From DASPRG01 sp963796125 (GTDB taxonomy: Bacteria > Nitrospirota > Thermodesulfovibrionia > Thermodesulfovibrionales > SM23-35), in contig CAWCKM010000022.1 in the NCBI GenBank assembly GCA_963796125.1, positions 1 to 64,000 on the forward strand: 64,000 nt of DNA, given 5' to 3'. Position 1 is the first letter of the stretch. Every line of letters starts with the position of its first letter. Of this stretch, positions 38,271 through 47,285 are shown one piece after another. The notes under the pieces were generated by a model. It was not told the DNA's origin, did no database searches, and saw only the letters and a list, made by a program, of their open reading frames with translations. The translations under genes were made by a program, and so were the position numbers.

Positions 38271-38320
38271 AGTGTGATTTTTAAATATTGCCCCGCAATG
38301 CAGCATTTCAAACTTAAATC
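38271..38320. repeat. Direct repeat, copy 2
   Basis: Second copy of the 37533-37584 sequence, just upstream of the fibronectin-like fragment. The remainder of 38080-38388 holds nothing else recognisable. Confidence 0.5.
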
Positions 38321-38388
38321 AACAGCATAAACAAGTCAGCATTTTCTATACCAAACAGGGTAGAAATTATTTTTCATCACCACACACC

Positions 38389-39232
38389 TTGATTGTTTTC
38401 AATTATGGAAATAATATTCTCGCCATCTATCCATTGCAGATCACTGGAACAAACTACTCTGAATTCTCCATATTGAATGACAACTGTTCAGGAAAGATTT
38501 TAATGCCATTCGAGAATTGTCCCGTAGATTTGGTATTTTCACCAGCATCAGAAGGCCCTAAAAATGCCAATTTAAGTATCGTATCCAACGACCCTGATAC
38601 CCCTACACTGGATGTGCCATTGCGTGGTACAGGAATGCCCTTAGGGAATGCACCCATGGCACCCACAAATCTTAATGCAACATCTATATCTGCAAGCGTG
38701 ATAAAACTGACATGGACAGATAACTCCACAGATGAGACGAGTTTCAAGATTTACAGAAAGAAGGATTCAGGTTCATGGAAACTTATAGCGACGAAAGGGG
38801 TGGATATCGTAAGCCACACTAATTGGACGGCGACAGGAAATACGTACCACAACCACTTACAGTTATTACGTGACGGCATGTAACAGTAGTGGATGTTCAC
38901 CTTGCAACCAAATGGGCAGGTTGTTCCATACAAACCAATGGCTCTTTCAGCAATTGCCTTATCATCTAACCAGGATAGACCTCTCATGGACTGACACAAG
39001 CAACAATGAGACAGGGGTTCAAATATACAAGAAGACAGGGAGTTGTTCATCCACAAATTCCTGGGTAGAGATAAAAACAACGGGGCCTAATATTACCTCA
39101 TACAGCGATACAGGATTAACTTCAGGTACAACATATTCGTATAAGGTGAGGGCATACAAGGAGTCATCGAATATGCCCTATGCATATGGTTATTCTCTCT
39201 ATACGGGTTGTAAAAGTGCAACAACGCCGTGA
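38389..39232 (+). pseudogene. 5'-truncated surface protein: choice-of-anchor/ASH-like plus fibronectin III domains
   Basis: The frame has no start or signal peptide. It opens with TLIVFNYGNN, LQITGTNYSEFSILNDNCSG and FSPASEGPKNANLSIVSNDP, an ASPM-SPD2-Hydin-like beta domain. A fibronectin III domain follows (KLTWTDNSTDETSFKIYRKK). After frame changes near 38870-38960, a second one reads DLSWTDTSNNETGVQIYKK and ends PYAYGYSLYTGCKSATTP. The C-terminal half is a paralogue of the protein at 28953-30979, down to the final dozen residues. It is probably a gene remnant or partial duplicate. Confidence 0.65.
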
Positions 39233-39628
39233 GTTAAAATAACAAGCAAGTGTAATTGAACCTTTGGCGGCTGTTATGCGGAATTGATGAAGAAGCTGAC
39301 AGTCTATCTAATGTAGTGCGGCCAAGGCTCTTTACTTATATGTGGCGTCAACATCCGTCATTCCTGCGAAGGCAGAAATGCATAATGAACAATTCAAGGG
39401 ACATCATAGAGATTAGAGAGTGAATTAGGCAGAACACTGCAGCGACGAAAACCCGGCCCAAAGATAAAGAATAGGAAGAATTAAGCGGTGTCCCAGGAAT
39501 CAAGGTTCCCAATAATCCACGCAATTTATAAATGATTGACTTAATATTCTTTTCACATCGTCTTCATCATTTCTTCATAAGTTTTATATATAATATTAGA
39601 AAATATTTATTTTAAAGGAGAGCTGATA
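39233..39628. other. Intergenic stretch, no gene recognised
   Basis: About 400 bp with a weak CGTCATTCCTGCGAAGGCAG arm near 39353 that may be a decayed dispersed repeat, and AT-rich sequence before the next gene. Nothing else is supported. Confidence 0.5.
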
Positions 39629-40432
39629 ATGTCCATTATCACAATTTCGCGAGGCTCTTATAGCAAAGGAAAAGATGTAGCAGAGAAAGTAGCTCAAAAA
39701 TTGGGCTATGAATGCATTGCAAGAGATGCTATTATCGAGTCTTCAAAAGAATTTAATATTCCCGAAATCAAACTGATTCGGGCCATTCACGACGCCCCTT
39801 CCATTCTGGAAAGATTTAACTGCTCCAAGGAAAAATATCTGGCCTATTTGCATGTTACCATGTTGGAGCATTTTCAAAAGGATAACGTGGTTTACCATGG
39901 TCTTGCTGGCCATTTCTTCATAAAAAATATCTCTCATGTGCTTAAGGTTAGAATTATCGCTGATATGGAAGATCGCGTGAAGCTTGAGATGGAACGTGAG
40001 GGAATTGCAAAAAGAGAGGCATCGCGCCTTCTGAAAAATGATGACAAAGAAAGACGTAAATGGTGCAAATACATATATGGAATTGACAAATGGGATCCCA
40101 ATCTCTATGACTTGGTTATCCATATTAAGAAAATTACAGTAAATGATGCGGCAGATATTATTTGTCACACTGTTGGATTGGAGCAATTTAAAGCAACTCC
40201 AGAATCACAAAAAGCTCTGGATAGCATGTTAATTGCTGCAAAAGTTAAGGCTGCAGTAATAGATGTGAAACCAGACATTGAAGTAGTTGCTGAGAATGGC
40301 ACTATCTCAATAAAAGCCAAATACACAAAATTTAAAGATGAAGAAATGATTCATAAAATTGAGGAAATAGCGAAAAGCGTTCCGGGAGTAAGAAGCGTTG
40401 AAGTTGATTTATTTGCTCATTTACGTGATTAA
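39629..40432 (+). CDS. Cytidylate-kinase-like protein with C-terminal BON domain
   Basis: A 267-residue fusion. Residues 1-185 begin ITISRGSYSKGKDVAEKVAQ, a P-loop in the form used by the cytidylate-kinase-like family, and contain YHGLAGHFFIKNISHVLKVR, ADMEDRV and DKWDPNLYDLVIH. The remaining 75 residues (AAVIDVKPDIEVVAENGTIS, IAKSVPGVRSVEV) form a BON-like domain. In BON proteins this domain binds membranes or small ligands; here it is intracellular. AAAGGAG precedes the ATG and a strong terminator follows, so it is a single-gene unit. Nucleotide-kinase activity is uncertain. Confidence 0.83.
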   Translation: MSIITISRGSYSKGKDVAEKVAQKLGYECIARDAIIESSKEFNIPEIKLIRAIHDAPSILERFNCSKEKYLAYLHVTMLEHFQKDNVVYHGLAGHFFIKNISHVLKVRIIADMEDRVKLEMEREGIAKREASRLLKNDDKERRKWCKYIYGIDKWDPNLYDLVIHIKKITVNDAADIICHTVGLEQFKATPESQKALDSMLIAAKVKAAVIDVKPDIEVVAENGTISIKAKYTKFKDEEMIHKIEEIAKSVPGVRSVEVDLFAHLRD

Positions 40433-40455
40433 GGGTTGAGAAATCTCAATACAGC

Positions 40456-40487
40456 AAAGGGGCGAGATAACTATCTCGCCCCTTTTT
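40456..40487 (+). terminator. Intrinsic terminator
   Basis: A 14-bp perfect stem, AAAGGGGCGAGATA (40456-40469) with its complement at 40472-40485, a 2-base loop and a T run. Ends the cytidylate-kinase-like gene. Confidence 0.93.
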
Positions 40488-40611
40488 AAATGCATATTTC
40501 AACAAATAATTATCAACAGCGAGGTCAAATGGTCGCGATCATAAAGTTTTCCACTCCTGTCTCATGTGTTCCATGAGGACTCCGGACATGACCCTGTTAA
40601 TGGTCGTCCCG

Positions 40612-40857
40612 TTAACGTCCATCACGTCTTTCGCGTCCGTCGTCTCGTCTGTCAAACCTGTCGTGGTCGTCGCGTCCCCCTCTGAAGTAATATGGTGAAT
40701 AGTAACCATACGGGTAATTATAGTAATCGTAATACCTGTAATGCGGATCGTCATAATATGGGTAATCATAGTAAGGGCCGTGTCCAACGTAACCGACACA
40801 GGCGCAACATGCGATCAGCAGGCTCATAACGAAAATTATGCCAAGCCTTCTTTTCAT
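40612..40857 (-). CDS. Tyrosine-rich small lipoprotein
   Basis: An 81-residue protein with a signal sequence and lipobox-like SLLIACCAC. The mature part is rich in Tyr, Pro and Asp (HGPYYDYPYYDDPHYRYYDY), then a charged Arg/Asp tail (RDDHDRFDRRDDGRERRDG). AGGAGGACAAA precedes the ATG. Such proteins are probably anchored in the outer membrane; no function is known. It lies 16 bases downstream of the Met-rich gene, on the same strand. Confidence 0.7.
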   Translation of the reverse strand: MKRRLGIIFVMSLLIACCACVGYVGHGPYYDYPYYDDPHYRYYDYYNYPYGYYSPYYFRGGRDDHDRFDRRDDGRERRDGR

Positions 40858-40873
40858 TTTGTCCTCCTTCGGG

Positions 40874-41542
40874 TTATTCGCCGCCTTCCTTCATCTTTTT
40901 TCCTCTTTCCATCATCATCTGTCCTTCTTGCATCATGATATCCCCTCTCTCCATCATTATCGTGCATTCTTCCTCCATCATATCCTTATCCGACATCATG
41001 GCATCTCTTGCTGTCATCGTCTGGCCCTCTGTCATCGCCTTTGCTTTTTCCGTCATCTTCTCACCCCTCTTCATCATCATCTCCCCGCTCTTTGTCAATA
41101 ACGATCCTTCTTTCATCATCATGTTCTTATCCAGATAGATCCCCTCCGTCAGCATCTTCCCTTTCTCTGCCGGTATCTCGCCTTCTTTAATCTTCTTTCC
41201 TCTCTCGGTCAGCATCTTTCCTCTCTCCATCATCAGTTTCCCTTTTTCCATCAACGTTTCCCCTTCTTTGATCTGGAGAGCCTGATCTATCATCCGGCCT
41301 TCTTTCATCGCTTTCCCTTTTTCCATCAACAGTTCTCCCTCTTTCACCTGAATCTTGCCCTCTTCTATCCGCTTCTCGCCTTCTTTCATCATTATGCCGG
41401 CTTTCTCAATCATGGTCTCACCTTCTTTTGCCATCATGTCCTTGTCCGGCATTACTTCAGCGCTTTCAACGGATGTAACCTGTGAGGAGAGCATCAAAGC
41501 AATAAAGATAACAGCAGTCAATAATATGTATGCCTTTTTCAT
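40874..41542 (-). CDS. Exported methionine-rich repeat protein
   Basis: A 222-residue protein with a signal peptide (residues 1-28, MKKAYILLTAVIFIALMLSS) and AAGGAGGAATTAGG before its ATG. The mature part is built almost wholly of 7-8 residue units such as MMKEGEK, LMEKGK, MMERGKM and LTERGKK. About 37 of 222 residues are Met and there is a single Cys. The units predict one long amphipathic helix or coiled coil with a Met-lined face. Met-rich periplasmic proteins can bind Cu(I) or act as oxidant sinks; neither is shown here. It is driven by promoter copy F and probably co-transcribed with the Tyr-rich lipoprotein. Confidence 0.8.
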   Translation of the reverse strand: MKKAYILLTAVIFIALMLSSQVTSVESAEVMPDKDMMAKEGETMIEKAGIMMKEGEKRIEEGKIQVKEGELLMEKGKAMKEGRMIDQALQIKEGETLMEKGKLMMERGKMLTERGKKIKEGEIPAEKGKMLTEGIYLDKNMMMKEGSLLTKSGEMMMKRGEKMTEKAKAMTEGQTMTARDAMMSDKDMMEEECTIMMERGDIMMQEGQMMMERGKKMKEGGE

Positions 41543-41679
41543 CCTAATTCCTCCTTCCGAAAAATGAGATAGTTTTGATGTCTTAACGGTCCCGCTTTGC
41601 TGATAAAGTTGTCGTGTTCCTCAATAGACAAGCAAGATAAACCTCCTTTCAGTTGTTCGACTTCAGATCCAATGTCGAT

Positions 41680-41771
41680 ACTATATATCTAAAAAAAGAA
41701 TTGATGTATCAGCATACGTCTGATTTTTTTGTAGGAGTTTGTCTTTTTGTTTTGTAGGAATTTGTCTTACG
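41680..41771 (-). promoter_or_regulatory. Shared multi-palindrome promoter, copy F (Met-rich gene)
   Basis: Read on the minus strand: CGTAAG-N7-CCTACA (41771-41753), 17 bp, CCTACA (41735-41730), five A bases, perfect ATCAG-N7-CTGAT (41724-41708), 22 bp, TATAGT (41685-41680). All spacings equal those of copies A, B, D and G. It lies between the Met-rich gene and ubiD; no other signal is seen in the 41543-41858 gap. Confidence 0.78.
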
Positions 41772-41858
41772 ATAACAAATGCAGCGTCGGGGAGAGTCTT
41801 GATATTGTGTATAGACAGAGAATTCCTGTGTTAATATAGAGTCACTTTTGGAAAGCCT

Positions 41859-43304
41859 ATGGCATATAAAGACCTGAGAGAGTTTATTCGTTTACTGGAA
41901 AAGAAGGGGCTTCTTAAGCGCATAACTGCAGAGGTTGATCCTGTCCTTGAGATAGCCGAGATAAACGACCGGGTTGTGAAAGAGGATGGACCTGCTCTCT
42001 TTTTCGAGAAACCAAAGAATTCAAAGTTCCCTTGTGTGGTAAATCTCTTTGGCTCATTTGAACGGATGAAGCTTGCTCTTGAAGTAAACAGTCTTGATGA
42101 AATTGGTCATCGGATGCTTGAGTTCCTCGAACCTGATATCCCTACGAATCTCATAGAGAAATTGAAGGCCCTGCCAAAACTGAAAAGACTTGCAGACTTC
42201 CTCCCAAAGTATGTTAATTCAGGCCCCTGCAAAGAGGTAGTTTTTAAAGATAATCTTTCGCTGAATGTCTTTCCGATTCTTAAGACATGGCCTGATGACG
42301 GCGGGAAATTTATTACGCTCCCCATGGTTTTTACTAAAGATCCTGAAACGGGTATACGAAATTGCGGGATGTACAGGATGCAGGTCTACGATCAGAAAAC
42401 CACAGGCATGCACTGGCATATGCATAAAGACGGGGCAAAACATTACAGGAATGCAGAAAGAACACGGTAAGAGACTTGAAGTAGCTGTTGCAATAGGTTC
42501 CGACCCTGCAGTGATGTATTCTTCTACAGCGCCTTTACCTGAAGGAGTGGATGAAATGCTCTTTGCAGGATTTCTGAGAGGCTCCCCTGTGGAGTTGATA
42601 AAATGTGAAACAGTAAACCTTGAGGTGCCTGCAAATGCAGAGATTGTCCTTGAAGGGTATTGCGAACCCAAAGAGAGAAGGGATTGAAGGTCCTTTCGGA
42701 GACCATACAGGATATTATTCACTCAAAGATGAATTTCCTGTATTCCATATAACCTGCATAACACACAGAAAGGATGCTATCTATCCGGCAACGATTGTAG
42801 GAAAGCCGCCGATGGAAGACTGCTATATTGCAAAAGCAACAGAGAGGATTTTTTTGCCCCTTATTCAAAAACAGATTTCCTGAAATTGTTGATATAAATC
42901 TTCCTATGGAAGGAGTCTTTCACAATATTGCAATTGTTTCTATAGACAAACGCTATCCGGGACATGCGAGGCGTGTCATGTATGCCTTGTGGGGAATGGG
43001 ACAGATGAGTTTTACCAAGATGATTGTCATAGTGGATAAAGAGGTCGATGTGCAGAACCCGGGCGAGGTTATATGGAAGATCGGAAATAATGTTGATCCG
43101 AAAAGAGACGTTGTTATTGTGGAAGGTCCTCTCGATGTCCTTGAACATGCCTCAAACATTCCTGCCTATGGAGGGAAGATGGGTATTGATGCAACAAAGA
43201 AGTGGAAGTCAGAGGGTTTCCTGAGGGAATGGCCTGATGAGATAGTCATGTCAGAGGAGATAAAGAGGCTTGTGGAGAAACGGTGGAAGGAGTACGGGTT
43301 TTGA
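41859..43304 (+). CDS. ubiD: UbiD-family decarboxylase, three frameshifts
   Basis: UbiD enzymes decarboxylate aromatic acids with prenylated FMN, classically in ubiquinone or menaquinone synthesis. Homology runs through four frames in order: KDLREFIRLLEKKGLLKRI to MHWHMHKDGAKHYRNAE, then GKRLEVAVAIGSDPA to the segment before 42670, then GPFGDHTGYYSLKDEFPVFH, PATIVGKPPMEDCYI and LPLIQ, then FPEIVDINLPMEGVFHNIA to the end. Every shift is +1 (near 42460, 42670 and 42865). Restored length is about 480 residues, normal. The flavin partner gene ubiX follows. Menaquinone use fits the quinol-fed nitrite reductase downstream. Confidence 0.9.
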
Positions 43305-43480
43305 ATCAAATTATCTACTGGATTATAGACAAGGGCAGGATACAGTATTTTCGCTCATTCTCGGTCGCGATCGACCTCCGAGGCTTTTGCCTCTTTATCA
43401 AGTAATAGTCTTCAAAGGACTATCGGCAAAAGAAACCGCTCAAATACTATACCCTGACTCTATACGGATTTAGATAAATT

Positions 43481-44093
43481 ATGGGAACATACACAATAGC
43501 TATAACAGGAGCAAGCGGCAGTATTTATGGTGTAAGGCTTCTCAAATATCTTCTTGAGAAAAAACATACAGTATATCTGACGATAACCAAAGAGGGCGGC
43601 CTCATCTTGAAAGAAGAGATGGGTTTCAACTGGCAGGGATAAAGCAGAAAGAGATAGAGATAGAGAAGAAGATCAAAAGAGACCTCAAACTAAAAGAGAT
43701 AAAACTTCATTACTTTAGTGAAGATAACCTTTCTGCACCATATCAAGCGGCTCAGTTAAAGTTGATGCCATGGTTGTCATCCCTTGTTCAATGAAGACCC
43801 TTTCAGGGATTGCATGCGGATATGCAAATAACCTTGTCGAGAGAGCAGCAGATGTAATGTTAAAGGAAGGACGCACGCTTATCCTTGTACCGAGGGAAAC
43901 ACCACTCAATAGTATCCATCTGCGAAATATGCTTACTCTTTCAGAGATCGGAGTGAAGATTATTCCGGCAATGCCTGCCTTTTACAGTTGTCCTGAAAAA
44001 ATAGATGACCTTGTTGATTTTATGGTTGGAAAAGTCCTTGATTCCTTAGGCATAGAGAACAGTCTCTTCAGGCGCTGGAAAGGAAACGCTTGA
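43481..44093 (+). CDS. ubiX: UbiX flavin prenyltransferase, two frameshifts
   Basis: Makes the prenylated FMN cofactor of UbiD. The FMN-binding start is YTIAITGASGSIYGVRLLKY. After a shift near 43635, LKLKEIKLHYFSEDNLSAP is read. After another near 43745, VKVDAMVVIPCSMKTLSGIA and LILVPRETPLNSIHLRNM follow, both strong UbiX signatures. Restored length is about 200 residues. Both shifts are in the -1 sense, unlike most others here. The 176 bp between ubiD and ubiX show nothing recognisable. Confidence 0.88.
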
Positions 44094-44135
44094 AATAAGA
44101 ATTACTAAGTAGTCATAGGTACGGTTATTTAGTCT

Positions 44136-44164
44136 GTCATTCCCGCTTGTCGGGAATCTTTCTT
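44136..44164. repeat. Single arm of the GTCATTCCCG dispersed repeat
   Basis: GTCATTCCCGCTTGTCGGGA followed by ATCTTTCTTG, identical to the left arm at 27703 and 47142, but here the facing second arm is missing. Confidence 0.7.
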
Positions 44165-44195
44165 GTTAGTATCTGGGCCAAAGGAGGTGAAAACA

Positions 44196-44662
44196 ATGGC
44201 TGTATACTAATCATGGAAAAATTGCTACAGTAATCCTATTTATTGGGTTTGCCGGTATTGCTATTGCTTTTATTCTTTCTTTTAGGTCCGCCAAGGTTAT
44301 TAGCAAGGACTGATACCCCTGGATTCTGTGTAAGGTGCCATGTTATGGAGCCATATTATGAGGCATGGTTTCATTCAGGTGCGCATAGAAGAAAAGCCTG
44401 TGTTGAATGTCACCTTCCCAATGACAGCATTGCAAACCATTACCTTTGGAAAGTAGTGTTTGGGGTTAAAGAGGTTATGGTTTATTATTCCGGCAAGGTT
44501 CCAGAAATAATTAAAATCACTTCTCAAGGAGGGAAGGTTTTACAGACCAATTGTATTCGATGTCATGAAACTACAGTAATGCTCATCGATTCAGAGAGAA
44601 GATGCTGGAATTGTCACAGGAGCATTTCTCATATGCGTGCAGGAATAACGGAAACATTATAA
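44196..44662 (+). CDS. nrfH: NrfH-like tetrahaem cytochrome c quinol dehydrogenase, two frameshifts
   Basis: NrfH anchors nitrite reductase in the membrane and feeds it electrons from menaquinol. AAAGGAGGTGA precedes the ATG at 44196. A +1 change near 44208 leads to the membrane helix ATVILFIGFAGIAIAFILSF, and another near 44310 leads to the haem part. Four CxxCH sites follow: CVRCH, CVECH, CIRCH and CWNCH. The length (about 150 residues), one N-terminal helix and four haems fit NrfH. The catalytic subunit gene follows 78 bases later. Confidence 0.85.
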
Positions 44663-44674
44663 TCTATATAATCT

Positions 44675-44709
44675 ATTCCCCTTTTTTCTAAAGAGGGTGA
44701 AGGGGATAT
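44675..44709. repeat. Short CCCCTTT/AAAGGGG palindromic repeat
   Basis: TTCCCCTTTTTTCTAAAGAG followed by GGTGAAGGGGA between nrfH and nrfA; a compact member of the family at 5028-5130. It could attenuate read-through. Confidence 0.5.
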
Positions 44710-44740
44710 TACGGGGATTAACGAATTGGAGGTGTTTCAA

Positions 44741-46212
44741 ATGCAAAAGAAAAAATATTTAGTGGTTGGTTTGATTATATTTACTGTGATTGCTGTAATC
44801 ATTTCTTACGGATGTCAGCCACCTAAAACAGAGCCGGTGAGACCGGTAAAGATCGCTGACGGTGACATAGATCCTGCTAACTGGGGGAAGGCATATCCAA
44901 TCCACTATGACCTCTGGAAGAAGACAGAAGAGCCAACTGAACCTGGAAAAAGCAAATATAAAAAAGGTTTTGATGCAGATAGGATTATCTACGATAAATT
45001 GTCAGAATATCCATATATGGCCCTCCTGTTTAATGGATGGGGGTTTGGTATCGAGTACAATGAACCACGAGGTCACGCCTATATGGTAATAGACCAGCTC
45101 GATATCGACTCAGGGAAGGGTAAAGGCAGGAGGTGTCTGTCTTACCTGTAAGAGCCCCTATGCTCCTAAACTTGAAAAGGAAATGGGCATTGATTATTAC
45201 AAAATGCCTTTCAAAGAGGTTTATGCAAGGATTCCCGATCAGTTCAGAGAAACTCGGGGTAGCATGTATTGACTGCCATAACAACAGAGACATGTCACTG
45301 AGTATCTCAAGGGGATTTGTATTAAATGCAGCATTTAAAGGATATGGGTGTAGAACCAGAGAAATTAACCCGCCAGGAGATGAGAAGCATTCTTTGTGCA
45401 CAGTGCCATGTTACCTACGACATCATAAAAGATCAGGAAATGAAATCAGTCGGTCTTTTCTTTCCGTGGCAGGGTAGCAAGATGGGAAATATTTCAGTTG
45501 AAAATATCATTAAAAAGATACGGAGCGATCCTTCACTATTTAGAGTGGAAGCAGTCGGTAACAGGCTTTAAACTGGCCTTTATCAGACATCCGGAATTTG
45601 AACTCTTTTCCAACAACAGTGTCCACTGGAAAGCAGGTACAGCCTGTGCAGATTGCCACATGCCATATACAAAAATTGGAACCTATAAAGTATCAAACCA
45701 TCGCGTTACGAGCCCTCTCAAAACAGACCTGAGGGCATGCATGCAGTGCCATTCAGAGAGTGCTGATTGGTTGAGAGAACAGGTGGAAAACATTCAGGAT
45801 AGAACGGTTTCACTCATGATCCGTGCTGGCTATGCAACAGCTACTACAGCGAAACTCATTTGAGAAAGTTCATAATGCTCAGGCTGCAGGCAAAAACATA
45901 GACAAGACACTTTATGATAAGGCCAAAGACTACTATGAAGAGGCTTTCTATCGCGTAATCTTTATTGGTGCGGAAAACTCTGTTGGATTCCACAATCCAG
46001 CCGAGGCTTCAAGAGTCCTGGGAGATTCCCTTGCCTTTGCAGGGAAAGCAGAAGGATATCTAAGACAGGCTCTTGCCAAGGCTGGTGTTGATGTGCCTCT
46101 TAAAGTTGACCTTGAATTAAATAAGTATCTTGAAAGTAGAGGGGAGAAGAAACTGAAATTCAATCCGGCAGTTGAAATCAAAGATCCCTTCGGAATTCAG
46201 GAAAGGTTTTAA
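44741..46212 (+). CDS. nrfA: Ammonia-forming cytochrome c nitrite reductase catalytic subunit, five frameshifts
   Basis: NrfA reduces nitrite to ammonium in the periplasm at a lysine-ligated haem. The ATG at 44741 follows TTGGAGGTG. The signal region (MQKKKYLVVGLIIFTVIAVI) ends in a lipobox-like ISYGC. The unusual CLTCK motif, diagnostic of the active-site haem, is encoded at 45138-45152. CxxCH sites CIDCH, CAQCH, CADCH and CMQCH complete the five haems, and HNPAEASRVLGDSLAFA ends the family signature. Homology runs through all three frames with five shifts, all +1 (near 45130, 45245, 45340, 45530 and 45850). Restored length is about 490 residues. Identity is strong; the shifts are probably sequencing insertions. 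Confidence 0.9.
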
Positions 46213-46231
46213 CTTTTCTGTGATCTGAAAA

Positions 46232-46889
46232 GTGAAAGAAATAATTAAGACACAAGTTAGAGAACTTCTGGAAGAAAGAGAATATGACCACCTTGTTGAT
46301 TTGTGTGTGATAGACAGGCATGCCTGGCAGGAGACTCCGTTTCCGCCTTTATGAAATTGATGAGAGGACCCGCTGGTCGGCTATCGAAGCTACTGCAAAA
46401 CTCATGAAACGATGGTGGGAGTTAAAACAACAGGAAAAGGTAAGAGATTTTATCAGAAACCTCTTCTGGTCCATGACCGATGAATCCGGAGGGGTTGGCT
46501 GGAGCTCTCCTCAAACAATCGCAGAGATTATTGTGAACATTCCTGAGACTCTTGATCCTTACGGGAGCATGATGATTGCTTACTCTATCGAAGAGCAACC
46601 ACTCATGAAAGGAGGTCTTTGGGGAATAGGAAGAATGGGAAAATTGATAGCCGAAGCTGTTGATTTTTTCCAGGAAAAGATATTGGCAGTCTTCCAGAGT
46701 GAAGATACCGAAACCCTTGGGCTTGCTGCATGGGCGATGGGTGAGGTGGGGTTTAAGCCATCTCTGTCTTATCTAAGAAATTTACAAGAACGAAACGAAC
46801 CTGTGCGGATTTATATAGATGGTGATTTTTCTGAAAAACCATTGGGACAGTGGGCAAAGGAAGCTATGGACAAGATAGCAAAGTCATGA
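46232..46889 (+). CDS. DVU0298-family HEAT-like protein, one frameshift
   Basis: Starts at GTG (VKEIIKTQVRELLEEREYDH). After a +1 shift near 46320 it continues RLRFRLYEIDERTRWSAIEA, SMTDESGGVGWSSPQTIAEI and GLWGIGRMGKLIAEA. The paired-helix pattern and DESGGxGW motif match the family named after DVU0298 of Desulfovibrio, found in anaerobic respirers and of unknown function. About 218 residues. It lies 19 bases after nrfA and 31 before tatA, so it probably belongs to the respiratory operon. Confidence 0.78.
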
Positions 46890-46920
46890 TAGAAGAAAGA
46901 GGAAAGAAAGGGGAATAAGT

Positions 46921-47109
46921 TTGGAACTTATCATCGTAATTGTCATAATTCTCATTCTTTTTGGAGGATGGAGACTACCCAAGATTAGCAGAAGCATTGG
47001 ACGAACTATTGGTTATCTCAAGAAGGCTACGACTGAAAAGACGGACGGGGAGACTAAGGAAAAGAAGGAAGAACTGGAGAAAAAAAAGAAGGAGAACAAT
47101 TCTTCTTAG
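46921..47109 (+). CDS. tatA: TatA/TatE-type twin-arginine translocase subunit
   Basis: A 62-residue protein starting at TTG, supported by AAAGGGGAATAAG just upstream. A membrane helix (ELIIVIVIILILFGGWRLPK) is followed by the typical amphipathic helix SRSIGRTIGYLKKA and a charged Lys/Glu tail. TatA oligomers form the export pore for folded proteins with RR signals, such as the superoxide dismutase at 1311. No tatC is in the window. Confidence 0.85.
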   Translation: MELIIVIVIILILFGGWRLPKISRSIGRTIGYLKKATTEKTDGETKEKKEELEKKKKENNSS

Positions 47110-47141
47110 ATACTGAGGAGTTCATTAATAGAACCACGCAA

Positions 47142-47232
47142 TTTGTCATTCCCGCTTGTCGGGAATCTTTCTTAAAGAACCGGAAGGATTGCGGATTCAT
47201 CCGCCTGAGGCGGACAAGAGCCGCAATGACAG
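47142..47232. repeat. Dispersed inverted repeat, GTCATTCCCG family, long copy
   Basis: Left arm GTCATTCCCGCTTGTCGGGA; right arm contains GGATTGCGGATTC, an extra CCGCCTGAGGCGGA insert, then GCCGCAATGACAGAAA. It lies between the convergent tatA and radical SAM genes. Confidence 0.8.
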
Positions 47233-47285
47233 AAATCAGTACGAAATGAGGGTTTGTTTTTGATCTTATTAGTAATTAGAAAACT

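Noticed and set aside
39537..39600. A sigma-70 promoter from TTGACT to TATAAT before the cytidylate-kinase-like gene
   Set aside because: The two hexamers are far more than 17 bp apart, so they do not make one promoter.
40874..41542. Tandem DNA repeats as a CRISPR array
   Set aside because: The repetition is in the protein code of one long signal-peptide-bearing frame. Units vary in length and sequence, and no spacers exist.
41008..41567. Several plus-strand Ser/Pro-rich open frames
   Set aside because: They are antisense shadows of the low-complexity Met/Lys/Glu repeat gene on the minus strand.
45133..45863. Programmed ribosomal frameshifting in nrfA and other genes
   Set aside because: The shift points lack a common slippery motif or stop codon. 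They occur at up to five places in one gene and hit many housekeeping enzymes, which fits indel errors better.
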